Assembly (NCBI GenBank): GCA_015679605.1
Contig: JAAAVE010000365.1
Coordinates: forward strand, 1 to 21,239
DNA: 21,239 nt
Direction: 5' to 3'
DNA from: Podila epigama
Lineage: Eukaryota; Mortierellomycota; Mortierellomycetes; Mortierellales; Mortierellaceae
Made by a program: the position numbers and the translations under genes. Below the pieces are notes generated by a model. It searched no databases, was not told the origin of the DNA, and saw only the letters and a program-made list of their open reading frames with translations. Below are positions 1 through 10,072 of the stretch, in pieces. Every line of letters starts with the position of its first letter. Position 1 is the stretch's first letter.

Positions 1-493
1 TGTGTGTGGAAGAGGGTGTGTGAATAGAATGGATTTAGTCAACATGGTGTGTTGTTCCATGCGAATGACACGTTCACTTACTACAATCGAGTAAAAGCTC
101 AAGAGAAGAAGAGAGGGAGACTGAGCGTGTAAATAAACTATTGTCAAAGATGGGTAGTACCAGAACAATAGGGTGAATGAATCAATGTGTTAGTGTGTCA
201 AGTGGATGGCAATGCTAAGTGAGTGAATGAATGAAGGAGGGATGCATGGTTCGTCAAATATAAAAAAGAATGTAAAAATTACAAAGGGGGAAAGCAGGAA
301 AAAATTCAAAGACAAATAAAAAAAAAATAAAAAAGGCACGGGAAGGACGGGAAGTGGAAAAAGAAGAAAGGACGAGGTACGGCGATGGGCAGAGTGGGAT
401 GGGATGGAAGAAGGGAAGGAAAAGGAAAGAAAGGAAAAGGGAAAGGGATGAGCGGATATTTGTAGCATGGTGAAATGGGATGGGACAGGATTA

Positions 494-533
494 ATGGTTG
501 GTTGGATGGATGGATGGTTGGATGGATGGATGG
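494..533. repeat. GGAT tetranucleotide array
   Basis: Plus-strand units of GGAT, interrupted once by GGTT. A second GGAT array lies at 1239-1262 and shorter ones near 3427-3448. The same unit recurs across the left half of the window. Confidence 0.8.
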
Positions 534-760
534 CACGTATTTCGAGGGCTATTTTTTTTTTTTTGATTGACTGATTGTACGTTTTGATAGGCAAGATTGG
601 GGGGGAACCATTGAGGCATGGATGGCGAGAACCATGATGGCATCAAACACAGAAATGGTTTGTGATATCAATCTATCCATCCATCAACGCAATGGCCCAT
701 GGTAACGTAACGTCAACCCATGATGAACCATGAACCTGTCAAGGCAATCCCATCTCATCC

Positions 761-846
761 AAGGCAAGACAAGACAAGGCAAGGCAAGACAAGACAAGAC
801 AAGACAAGCCAAATGTCAAGGCAAACCAAACCAAGCCAAGCCAAGC
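761..846. repeat. Pentanucleotide array AAGAC/AAGGC, decaying to CCAAG/ACCAA
   Basis: From 761 to 810 the plus strand is made of five-base units alternating AAGGC and AAGAC. To 846 the period is kept but the units diverge. The five-base register rules out a coding explanation. Confidence 0.85.
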
Positions 847-895
847 TTAAATCAAGACCTACCAACCAACGAAACTGCCTTCATTCAAGTGAGAT

Positions 896-993
896 GAATG
901 GCATGGACATGAGTGGCACGATATGGCATGACATGGTATGGCATGGTTGAATGGTTGAAAATGGTTAAATGGATTTGGATTGGATTGGATTGG
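896..993. repeat. Degenerate pentanucleotide array (ATGGC/ATGGT, ending in GGATT)
   Basis: Successive five-base units of the form ATGGN run from about 896, ending in exact GGATT copies at about 975-993. It lies 50 bases from the AAGAC/AAGGC array and shares its period but not its unit. Confidence 0.75.
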
Positions 994-2040
994 AAAATGG
1001 ATATGATGGATATAGAAAATATGGAAAATATGGACGCAGAGGATCCGTTTTTTTTTTTGCGTCTGTCTCACTCGGACTTGAAAGGCAGACAGACCACATC
1101 ACGTATCTTCTTTCTGTACATTCAATCGTTCGTGAGTGAGCAATGAAGCAAGGGAAAAGGAATAGTGCTGAGCAATCGAAAAAAGGATGGTGGAGACGGG
1201 AAGAAAAGAAGCGACCAGAAATAAAAAAGGGGGACGAGTGGATGGATGGATGGATGGATGAATGGGTGGGATGGTTGGAGCCCGTGTGCGGCTTCTTCTT
1301 CTTTCCTTCTCTCGCTCCGTTCTTGCATTCTTGCACAGAGCAGGGCAATAATGCAGTGTTCTACAATGCTACATACAGCACAATCACCCACGCACATACG
1401 ACAAATATGTATTTACACATACATGAACATGAACGAATACAATGGACACACGCACATGAACACACATCCATGCTACATGCACACATTGCATTCAAAAGTT
1501 CCTTCCATGCTTCTCTCTCTCTCTCTAACCGATGCACCCACCCCCTTTGACCTAAATGGTCGGGATTTTTTTGAATGCGTGTGCATATGTGTTTGTTTTG
1601 TTTGTTAAGTGACAGGGCAAGCAAAAACTCTTTTTTTTTTTTCTCGACTTTGTCTGCTTCTTCTTCATCATCTTCATCTTCATCTTCAAATGTACAAAAC
1701 TCACACGCCAGAAAGACATCGTGTACCTTTTCCCCTACCTCGCCCCAAAAAAGCACAAAATAAAAAGTCGTTTTTTATGGCCTTCTCTTTTAACTCACTG
1801 CCTGTGATACCACCGTTTTGTTCATCACCTCATCCCCCATTCTCGTGTTCACCTCCCTCCCTCCCCCTTTCCTTTACCCTTGCTCATCTCTCTTCACGAA
1901 CCTGAACAAACAAACACAAGTAACGGGCGATCTGTTTGTGATAACCTCACAACAACAATCTTTGTGCACTTACCAACAAGCTCTGACTTTTGGATAAATC
2001 AAGTCACTCTACAAACCGGATGCGACGCGACTGTTTGTGC

Positions 2041-2076
2041 GTTCGGGTTCGGATTCGGATTCGGATTCGGGTGTCG
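2041..2076. repeat. Hexanucleotide array TTCGGA/TTCGGG
   Basis: Four to five copies of a six-base unit. In one frame it encodes alternating Gly-Phe, giving a spurious GFGFGF open frame. No surrounding coding sequence supports translation. Confidence 0.8.
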
Positions 2077-2807
2077 GATAGAGAGCGAGATGGATAGATG
2101 GATAGGAGGGCAGGTGACAATAGAAGACAGAGACAAAAAAAAAAAAAGTTTAAACGATGAGGGACATGGTGTCGTTGGATGAGTAGAGAGTATTTGGTAG
2201 TGGGTAGTGTCGTGTCGTGTCGTATGGGTATGGTGTCGTATCATATCATATTAAATCACATATATCATATCATGTATTCTCTGGCTGCCCTGCCAAAAAT
2301 AGGACGTGGATATTGCGTTGGCAATATTAAAAAGACTATGAGCTTCGTCTGGAGAGCCATCCACCAGGAACTGGCTGTTTTAGCATGGGAAGGGAGAATG
2401 AAGAAGGAAGCGCACTCTCTTTTTTGTTCTTTTTTTGTGGGAAGGGAGAATGATTGGGGGTAAGGACGACAAGAGAATCTTTTTAGCTCATGTTGGTGTT
2501 GAGATTGGGTGTTTTGGATGGTGGTGAGGTTGTTGAAGGATTTTCCAATCCTGCGAGCATATTTTGACCAAATTTGTCGAGTCTAACGACATTGAAAAGT
2601 GAATGCATGAGCCCTCTCTTTTGTTCTTTCTGGCTTTGCTCTATGTCTCTGCTCAGTGTTGTTTTTGTTATGTGGTGCTATCGACCATGTTGATCCTGTT
2701 GAAGATGTTGTGCAATGTTGTGTCGTGTGTGTGAGAGAGAAGAGTTTTGTGGGGTAGGTATTTGGTGTGAAGAGTGGAGGGGGATGCGGGTATTGGATGG
2801 ACGATGA

Positions 2808-2900
2808 TATAGACATGGATGTGGATGAGGATATGAGTATGAATATGGATGTGGATGAGGATATGGATATGGGTATGGATATGGGTGTTGGATATGAACA
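2808..2900. repeat. Hexanucleotide array GGATAT/GGATGT/GGATGA
   Basis: About 15 units of six bases beginning GGAT, GTAT or GAAT, varying at the last two positions. The reverse strand reads as alternating Ile-His, which creates an artefactual open frame. Confidence 0.8.
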
Positions 2901-3191
2901 TGAACATGAGCATGGATGAGGAAGGGTAAGGCAAGGTTGGGGTGTTCATGCAGAATTTGGGGGTGTGTAAATCATTTTCTGCATGCCCTCTTCCCTGGCA
3001 GAAACACACAGACAAATGATATGCGTGATGGATATGCGCGTACTTGCAAAGAAGGCTGCAGGCAGGCAGGCAGGCAGACAGAATGATGGGACAAGGCGGA
3101 CCGAGCAAAAAGACAAGAAGGCGGTCAACGATAGGTGGCAAACGTCGTGTCGTGTCGTGTGAAGTGAAGCCCGAGTTTGAGGGAAGGGAGA

Positions 3192-3250
3192 GAGTGTGTG
3201 TGAGTGTGTGAATGTGTGTGAATGTGTGTGAATGTGTGTGAGGGTGAGTG
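3192..3250. repeat. TG-rich array with a 10-base unit (AATGTGTGTG)
   Basis: Three exact copies of the ten-base unit at about 3211-3240, flanked by partial copies. An A-rich tract of about 70 bases follows within 35 bases. Confidence 0.8.
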
Positions 3251-4275
3251 AAAAAGGTGTGTCGCAAGAAATAGAAGAAAAATGAAAAAAATAAAAAAAT
3301 AAAAAAAAAGAAAAAACAAAAAAGAAAAAAGAAAAAAGAAAAAAGAAAAAAAGAAAAGGGGGAAACAATGGGAGACATGGCTATCTTTTTATAGTTCTCC
3401 AAAATCCATTGAACAACACGCAGAGAGATGGATGGATTGGATGGATGGACAGCGACTGAGTTGGGATGGACCCATACCATGGGACATGGTCCAAGGACTC
3501 AATTTTACACGGAGCGGGACAAAAAAAAAAATTTTTTTTCTCTGTCTGTTGGTGCTCATCATTTCAAATTTTCCATCGAAAATAAAAGAAAAATCATGTC
3601 AACTGGACCATGGGTGAGGTTCTGTGTGTAGATGAGGATGGATGAACGGATGAACGTGTGTGTGTGTGTTGATATGAGTGTTTTATATGTTTGCAAAAAA
3701 AGTTTTTTGAACGCGAGAAAGGATCAGCCTGGGAATCTCAAAGTAACCGTTGGAGCTCTTCCTCTCGCCGAGGCTTGAACCAAAGGATCTTGGCGCGGTG
3801 TCTCTCAAAAGAAAAAAAACAAGGCCCTGGAGAATCAAGTCCTAGGTGGACTCCAATAAGAGAGACTTCAATAATGATAGAAAATAGTGCGTGCAGCTCA
3901 TGGTGGATCCAGGTCTCTCCGAATAGCCAAAAGGACCTTTGTTTTATTTTGTCTGATGGCGTGTCATCTTTGATGGAGCCAGTAGATGATCATTTGTTTT
4001 TTTTTTTGCAACATTTATTTTGATTCATTCATTCATCAAAAAAAAAAGGCATCTATACTTTCATCTTGTACATTCGGACCAAACTTGCAACAACACACAG
4101 AACCCGACAGCGACGAACAAAAAGGTACGTGTTCATGTGTGTGTGTGTGGTGTGCATAGGCGATAGAAGAATGAATGAACATTGTGATTGATAATACTCA
4201 CTCGCTCACTCACTCACTCACTCACAACTCTCTTGATTCCCTCATTCTCTCTAGACGCAGAGTAGTTGAGGAGTA

Positions 4276-4306
4276 GTGCAGTGCAGTGCAGTGCAGTGCA
4301 ATGCAA
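4276..4306. repeat. GTGCA pentanucleotide array
   Basis: About six tandem GTGCA/ATGCA units, placed between the putative acceptor at 4254 and the first ATG of the candidate frame. A CTCA tetranucleotide array (about 4199-4224) sits just upstream inside the putative intron. Confidence 0.8.
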
Positions 4307-4734
4307 TGAGTTGTGGTTGTTGTCGTTGTCGTTGTTGTGTTGTGCTGTGGTTGTATTGTGTAGTGGACAATGCAGGGCAACTCGACTCAGTGCAGAACTT
4401 ATCGTTGGATACGCGCACATCATTGTCCATCACAACCGCATCCAACCTTCTCGTGGACAATCACAACCATGTCTCTCTCTATTTATCTCTCAAAAGGTTT
4501 GCCCATCCACCTAATCGCTTCAGCATTATTTTCTTCTTACGGGAACAACACATTTTCACACGTTGTCATCTTGTTTATCCATCTCGACTTTTGGAAGGCT
4601 TTCCTTCTCATGTTATCTCTCATCCACTCTTCATCAAGCTAGTCTACCACTCGCGCCTGTTCCAGCAATATGAGCCATCCCTTCTATCTCGTTCAATGTC
4701 CATGTGGATCTACTTGAACCGTCCGTATAAGTGA
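4306..4734 (+). CDS. Low-confidence open frame, Cys-rich start, unknown
   Basis: This ATG-started frame encodes about 142 residues. The first 20 are Cys/Arg/Val-rich and come from a GTTGTC-type simple repeat. The rest is non-repetitive, with several hydrophobic stretches, and ends at a TGA after NRPYK. It lies immediately downstream of the putative spliced leader (donor 4125, acceptor 4254). A competing ATG frame at 4370-4642 (90 aa, hydrophobic C-terminal half) overlaps it. I recognise neither product. It may be chance, or a non-coding RNA may occupy the region instead. Confidence 0.15.
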   Translation: MSCGCCRCRCCVVLWLYCVVDNAGQLDSVQNLSLDTRTSLSITTASNLLVDNHNHVSLYLSLKRFAHPPNRFSIIFFLREQHIFTRCHLVYPSRLLEGFPSHVISHPLFIKLVYHSRLFQQYEPSLLSRSMSMWIYLNRPYK

Positions 4735-4799
4735 CTGCTTGCTTTGCTACAAACAGTGCGCACGCACGAGTTGATGGCCTGGTCAAGGATCACACACAT

Positions 4800-6200
4800 C
4801 TTGTGTCCCTACTGCACGAGGTAGGAGAAGGGCCTCGAGGCGTGTCCAGCTAGGCCAGAAGACTGGGATCTCTCTGGACGAAAAGCCAAAAAAACAAGCG
4901 GCTTTTGCATGCGAAGCAGCGCACAAAGGGAGTTCCATCCTTCTCACGAGCCAGCCTCCTGATACCCCCCGCCCCCCCCTCCTCTCCTCCTCCTCTTCCT
5001 CCTCCAACAGACATCCTCCTCCCCCCATTCCATCTCCTCGAAAAATAAAAACGCACCGAAAGCGAGTGCAAAGAGACAAGAGAAGAAACTTGCAGACACA
5101 GAGAGGGGGGACACGTACACGCGCATGCACACGCACACTTCACATACACAGGAGAGAAAAGAAAAGAGCCAAGGTATCCGAGGGAAAAAACTCGGGCCTA
5201 AAAGCCCAAAAGAGAGAGAGAGATGTTGTTGATTATTGTTTAGAATGGACCAAAAAAGGACCAAGGAGACAATCAATCTCAGGTTGTATGTTATGGATGT
5301 GTTTTGTATTGTAAATGTGTAAAATTGAAAGTGAGTATTGAATATGCAGGAAGAATGATTCCGTCCACCCGTCCATCCCCTCTGTCTCTCTCTCTCTCGC
5401 TCGCTCTCTGTCTTCCCCAACAGGGAGAAAAGAAAGAGTAAAAAAAAGTGAAAGGACAAGGCGATTGATGATTGCATGCACAATTGTCAACAAGGAATCC
5501 TTTGTTGTTTTTTGTTTGTTGAGTTGAATTTACCATTTTTGCATGATGGTATGCAGCCTTTTTTTTTTTACTGTCTTTTAGCGTTGTACGAAATGTCAGT
5601 ACAGAAACTTGCTACTCAAAGAGACATTGAGTGCATAGGCAAGCTTTGCGCCGCCAACAGCATGGAAGCAATAATAATAATAATAATAAAATAGAGCCAA
5701 AAGTTCTCAAGGTGCAAATCCATCATCGCAACTTCCAAGGCATGGTAACAAACGGGCTTGGGTCTAGATTGAGGGCATCACATTAAAAGCTAGTAAGCTA
5801 ATAAAATAAACAAGCCAGAAAAGAATAGAAAGAAAGAATGAATCAAACCATCAGGGGAGAGAATCAAAGGCAAAAAAAAAAAAAAAAAAAAAAAAACACT
5901 CTCCCACTTTGTTATCAATAATGTAGGCAAAAAGACAGACAAAAGATAGAGAAAGACAGATAGAGAAAAGCGATCAAAAGAAGTAAAATATCTTGAATGA
6001 ATGCATTCTTTTGTCGGCAAACGGAATAAAGGACCCAAAAAGAAAAGAGAGAGAGAGAGAGACAGAGGGAATATAAAAGATTGAAAGGAGACAAAAGGCA
6101 AAAGAGGGGCGACGGAGATGGCCATGGCTGGAAGGCGGAAGAGGGTTTTTGCCAGGGAGGAGAAAGAGGAGGAGAAAGAGGCAAGGAGGGAGTAGGAGAG
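4800..6200. other. Non-coding stretch with strand-asymmetric tracts
   Basis: No gene is recognised. A CCTCCT-rich pyrimidine tract lies at about 4965-5035, GA/CT repeats near 5213-5222 and 5380-5408, and an AAT trinucleotide run at about 5670-5690. An uninterrupted run of 25 A lies at 5872-5896, followed by purine-rich sequence to about 6190 with a GA dinucleotide run near 6046-6062. The reverse-strand frames over 5790-6212 are Phe/Leu/Ser-rich reflections of this purine bias. Confidence 0.6.
5872..5896 (+). repeat. Poly-A tract of 25 bases
   Basis: This is the longest homopolymer in the window. No target-site duplication or coding remnant was seen upstream that would mark it as the tail of a retroposed element, though I could not search for one systematically. 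Confidence 0.85.
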
Positions 6201-6740
6201 CGCGAACGGCAAACTACAAGTGCACGGTGGTGGTTGTGGTGGTCATGGTGGTGGTGACAAGACTCTTGTCAATGAAAACCAATGGCTATATCTCTAGTTC
6301 TGGTGCAGAACCATCCACTTCAAAGTTAACGCCAGTGCAGACATGTTGACTTTTTATTTTGTCATCTTTTGTTGTAAGAGTATGGGGTGCGACTGTATGA
6401 CTGTGAATAGGACTGGCTGACTGTTCTTGCAACAAGCGACCTGAGAAGCAAGGACAGACAAGATTCGTGAGCGAAAAAAAAACAATCATGAATGCTTCCA
6501 TCGCACAAGTGATAGAACTGAACAGTACATGTACAGTTCGGATACACGGAAATACTTTTTGATAATGCACAAACGGTGTGCTTCACTCTTTATTCTTCTG
6601 CCGTTGACTGAACACCGTTTTGCCAATCCCTGCACATTCCAATAGAATGGGAATGCGGTGCACACCATCGGCTCCATGCCCCGTGCTCCTTGTTCCGTTG
6701 AAATGAGTTTGATCTCTTCCGTCGCCAAATAGGGGAAGTG

Positions 6741-6767
6741 TACAATGTGTACAATGTGTACAATGTG
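6741..6767. repeat. Nine-base tandem repeat TACAATGTG, three copies
   Basis: Three exact copies plus a partial fourth. On the reverse strand it encodes the tripeptide His-Ile-Val repeated, inside an otherwise unremarkable frame. Confidence 0.8.
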
Positions 6768-7777
6768 TACTGAACAATTCTCTCTGTGTGTGCGTGCGTG
6801 CGTGAAGTAGTACTGCTGGAAGCAAGACTTGGGTACATGGACACAAAAAAAAAAATTCAGAGTGACCCAGCACGTTTTCCTAATCCTTTGTGGTTTCTCC
6901 TTATCCATGAAAGAACACGACCGTGTTCTTTTTTTTTTGCTCTTCTTCCTTCTTTGCTGGGGTCTGACATGGTTGTGGTGCGTCTATTTTTCAGAAACAA
7001 AAGGGAGAGAACAATGTTCTTTCTACACGTAGACCTTGACACGATCTATGACAATTTTTTTTTTTTTGCTGTGCTATGCAAAAGAATTATCTAGAGTGCA
7101 CCATGTACAGCTGTGAGCTATGCAAGCTGACGGTGCTGTTAATTCGGTGCATGCGATGTCTGCCATCTCTGTTGACTGTGTACACACAGTGATGTTTCCT
7201 GTATGTACATGACGCTCTGCACGATAGGAGCAATGTTGACATGTTGATCTGCAGTGGATGGAAATGATTATTATTTAGTTCAAAGTATGGAGCATGTAGG
7301 CGGCAGGACCCAATTGCTTGTGTCAAAACGATGGAGAGATGAAGTACAGTGTCGTCCTCCATGTTTTTTTCTCTGACAGCCGAAATGCAGTGAGAAAATC
7401 GATGGCCTGCATCTTTGTCGAGTAACAGACGTCTTCTTGCTCAAAGCACACATTGACACAGAAAAGAAAAACATGAATAATGCACATCAACTGCACCGAC
7501 AAGCAGGTATGTAGTCTATCTACAGTACCTTCCTTAGTCCAAACAAGGCAGGGGCAGAAAGGAAGGGGCAGGGAGAGAGTACGGCATGAAGGCTACATAC
7601 CATGTCCAGATATGCTCGAGCATATTTGTTGGTTTGGTTTTGTTTGGTTTTGTTTGGTTTGGGTTTTTCTTTCTTCTTCCTCTTCCATGTGCTCCTTCTG
7701 CTGGGAAGAGGGCGTTTATTCCTTCTTGAGAAACATGCAGGCCCTTTGGCTATCATCGCATCCGCAAATCACTGTTC

Positions 7778-7921
7778 ATGGAGGTTGATGTTGATCACTT
7801 TCATGTCCTGTCATTGTTCATGCGAGAAATGGCTACGTACCATACACCCTTTGGACAGACGGGAAACACGTTTTATGGTCCGACAGGCACGTTTAGCATT
7901 GGGGCATTAGGTGAGGATTGA
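7778..7921 (+). CDS. Low-confidence 47-codon open frame
   Basis: This ATG-started frame encodes a short product with an acidic start (MEVDVDHFH) and a Gly/Thr-rich end containing FGQTGNTFYGPTG. The composition is balanced and not repeat-driven, so it looks more protein-like than the surrounding frames. It stays open upstream to about 7729. The stop is followed directly by ATG at 7922, which opens a 79-codon frame to 8161. The frame could be an exon of an unrecognised gene, a pseudogene fragment or chance. No splice signals were resolved around it. Confidence 0.12.
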   Translation: MEVDVDHFHVLSLFMREMATYHTPFGQTGNTFYGPTGTFSIGALGED

Positions 7922-8694
7922 ATGAAGAGGCGTTTATTTACTTCTTTTGCTCATGAACTGTTGAATAGTCCCTGTTCTGCATGCATGCAATGGTTCAATC
8001 CATTGTTTCTGTTGGTTTTCGAAGCGAGGGCTCAAAACACAAAATGGGTACCTTATGGTAGAGTACTGTACCTGCGACAGCACTGTCCACTATTGAAGTT
8101 TTTTGTGGTTGTCTCGCTTGGTGAGAAAGGGACGACTGGCGAGGAGGTAACCTACCACTGACGCTCTCACAACTCTCTGTGCTTATCCTCGGCTGTACTA
8201 ATGTGGGACCGAGGTGCAGAATTTTGCGACGAGTGCGTATTTGTTTTTTTGTTTTTTCTCCATGGCTGGACAAACGCTGCATTAATTCTCGCACGTTCAT
8301 CGTCAACTATGTCGTCCCACCTTCCCAACCTTTGCTTAACCCTCTCTCTGTGTCCAAAAGCACAGGCATCCCTTGCTTGAACACACATCTGTTGATTGCA
8401 TGGTGCATGAATGGGAAGGAAGGAAGGAAGGGAAGGAAGGGAAGCGGGAGCATCGTGAAAGCAAAAGGGCAGGTTCACAGTGGATACACATTCTTGTTAA
8501 AACAAACAAATGAGGGATTGGATTGGATGGTTTTTGACTTTCCAGCATACAGGAGACATGCAGGACGGCAGATCGTCAAAATCAATAACGCCATATGGCC
8601 AACAAAGAGAAAATAATCTTTACGCAGGCACAACTGTCTGATTGTAATATCTGACTACAAAAAAACATCATCATCATCATCATCCTTGTGAGTC

Positions 8695-8720
8695 GTGTGT
8701 GTGTGTGTGTGTGTGTGTGT
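8695..8720. repeat. GT dinucleotide microsatellite
   Basis: About 13 GT units, preceded within 15 bases by an ATC trinucleotide run. It is a compound microsatellite. Confidence 0.85.
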
Positions 8721-9960
8721 ACGTGTGTGTGCAGCCATATAGGTAGAGAGGGACGGAGAGATAGACATAGACGAAGAGAATAGGGCAGAAAGTGACAACA
8801 GTCGTGTGAACAAAGGCATAGATAGTGAGACGTGTAAGTGAATGGAACAAAAGCGTTGTCCCATGTTCAATGTCACGCAAATACTGTCCTCCCTAAGGTT
8901 GCTGTGTAGGATAACAGTGGGAAGATAGGAAGAAGAGGAGGAGGAGGAGGAAATAACACATTCAAAGCATAGAATGAGGTGGTCATGCACCTGTGCAGAA
9001 GCAAGGGCATGCGAGAACGCATGTCAGGGTTTGTGGTCTGTTGGCTCTTTTGTTTTCTGTATGATACGGTTGCATAACAAAATGTTGCCATGCTGCGGGT
9101 GCAAAAGGAAGGTGCTGTGCCCCAACTTACTAAAAAACTGAGCGAAGAAGAAAAAAAAAAAAGATAGGCATCCTATCCACCTGTCCACCTCTGTATCGTG
9201 ACCCACTTCACTGCCAATAGACAATGATCGAGTGGAAGCTGATAATCGCGCGTCAGTTATAATAATGAAGCCTGACTCACAACAGTTCAGGAGACATCTT
9301 AATCATGTGACGTACAATCGACTTTTAATTAATACTTTTCGACTTTTATCTCCCTAGTGGTACAGTCAGTTCTGGTGCCAGTCAGGCTACAGTTTGTGTT
9401 GGTTGAGTACACATATGCTGTAGTTCACTCACGCATGTTCACACATACACACCATATACCACACATTATTATATACACACTAACTCACATTATGATTGAA
9501 CACAAGTAAAAAAGGCTACAATACAAGTGAGTGCATTCGCCTCCAGTGAGAGAAAGAGAGAAAGGAGAGACTGACTGAGCTTCACACAAAACTGAGTCAC
9601 GTTTTGTAAAAAAAAAAAAAAATCTAGCTTGTTCTTATCATTTTTCCTTTTTTATAAAAAAAAAAAAAAAGCGAGCTTGGTCTGTTCATGTGACCAGATA
9701 ATTTTTTTGCATTTTGCATTTTTTTTCGAGTCATCGTTGCGTTGTTCTTGTACAAACGGAATACGAAATGACTATTTCGATGACTCGCTGCTTTTGGTTG
9801 GCTGGTTGGTGCGTAATTTTTTGGCTCCTGGGAAATGTGATTTTTTTTTTTTTTTGTCACTGCCTACCTGCGGTGAGTGGCGGAACGCTTATTATGGCAC
9901 CACTTTGACACTTGCACTGCTCACACACACACACACACTACTCACTTCTCTACTCATATA

Positions 9961-10072
9961 ATAAACAAATAAAAGATTGATGCACTTTTTTTTTCTTTCT
10001 TTTTTTCCATCAACTCCCGCTAAATCTCTCACTCTTTACGACCATTCACTTTGACATTCTAATTTCTGCAAC
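9961..10072 (+). promoter_or_regulatory. Pyrimidine-rich leader/promoter of the gene at 10073
   Basis: After an A-rich segment with ATAATAAA-like sequence (9957-9975), the plus strand becomes a T/C tract (9985-10007). A CT/CA-rich stretch without ATG then runs up to the start codon, whose context is AACATGA. CT-rich tracts just before the start are typical of fungal transcription start regions. No TATA box or specific operator can be defended. Confidence 0.4.

Larger units (their letters stand above)
1..2700. other. Repeat-rich non-coding stretch, no gene recognised
   Basis: The open frames here are driven by simple repeats or by purine/pyrimidine bias, and none resembles a known protein. 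The stretch holds GGAT repeats near 494-533 and 1239-1262, pentanucleotide arrays at 761-846 and 896-993, a TTC/ATC array near 1660-1690, a TTCGGA array at 2041-2076 and GTGTC/ATCAT-type repeats at 2205-2275. From about 230 to 475 the plus strand is strongly purine-rich. A short island of more complex sequence lies at about 2275-2400. It can be read in frame as about 40 residues without low complexity, but I cannot assign it. Confidence 0.6.
2700..4060. other. Repeat-rich stretch with one unique island, no gene recognised
   Basis: This holds a GGATAT/GGATGT array (2808-2900), a GGCA array (3055-3079), a TG-rich array with a 10-base period (3192-3250) and an A-rich tract of GAAAAAA-like units (3285-3357). 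At about 3705-3990 there is an island of complex sequence without tandem repetition. A plus-strand frame spans it (3691-4023), but the product is Ser/Arg-rich at the start and matches nothing I recognise. The long minus-strand frames at 2668-3480 are poly-Phe/Thr-His reflections of the repeats. Confidence 0.55.
4060..4800 (+). other. Possible transcription unit with a spliced leader, product unknown
   Basis: The sequence at 4070-4124 resembles a fungal 5' leader (CA-rich, no ATG). It ends in AAAG followed by the strong donor GTACGT at 4125. A pyrimidine-rich acceptor ending CTCTCTAG closes at 4254, giving a 130-nt intron like those of the certain genes here. Just after the acceptor comes a GTGCA pentanucleotide run (4276-4300), then ATG codons at 4301 (a two-codon frame) and 4306. 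Without RNA evidence this remains a candidate only. Confidence 0.25.
6200..8650. other. Largely unique sequence, no gene recognised
   Basis: This part of the left half is less repetitive than the rest. Repeats are limited to a GGTGGT run (6223-6256), a nine-base unit TACAATGTG in three copies (6741-6767), a TTTGG/TTTTG run (about 7628-7662) and a GGAAG run (about 8420-8447). Several frames of 60-145 codons exist on both strands, but most lack an ATG start or conserved character. The sequence could be a decayed element, a non-coding transcript or spacer. I see no terminal repeats, no reverse transcriptase or transposase motifs, and no tRNA box A/box B pair. Confidence 0.5.
8650..10072. other. 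Spacer with microsatellites, plus upstream region of the gene at 10073
   Basis: It contains an ATC trinucleotide run (about 8666-8683), a GT dinucleotide run (8695-8720) and a GAG run (about 8932-8951). Homopolymer A or T tracts lie near 9608-9622, 9656-9670 and 9841-9855, and a CA run at about 9923-9938. A unique island at about 9230-9530 carries a nine-base inverted repeat (9269-9277 with 9380-9388). No gene is recognised. Confidence 0.6.

Noticed and set aside
2668-3480. Long minus-strand frame of 270 codons
   Set aside because: The product is Phe-, Ser-, His/Thr- and Ile/His-repeat driven, reflecting the purine and GGATAT/TG arrays on the plus strand. It has no conserved segment.
3740-3790. 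Possible tRNA T-arm on the minus strand (GGTTCAAGCC)
   Set aside because: The five bases on either side do not pair, and no acceptor stem or box A is found at the right distance.
8179-8616. 145-codon plus-strand frame
   Set aside because: It begins at a GTG, which is not a normal eukaryotic start. The first ATG is deep inside, at a GGAAG repeat, and there is no recognisable domain.
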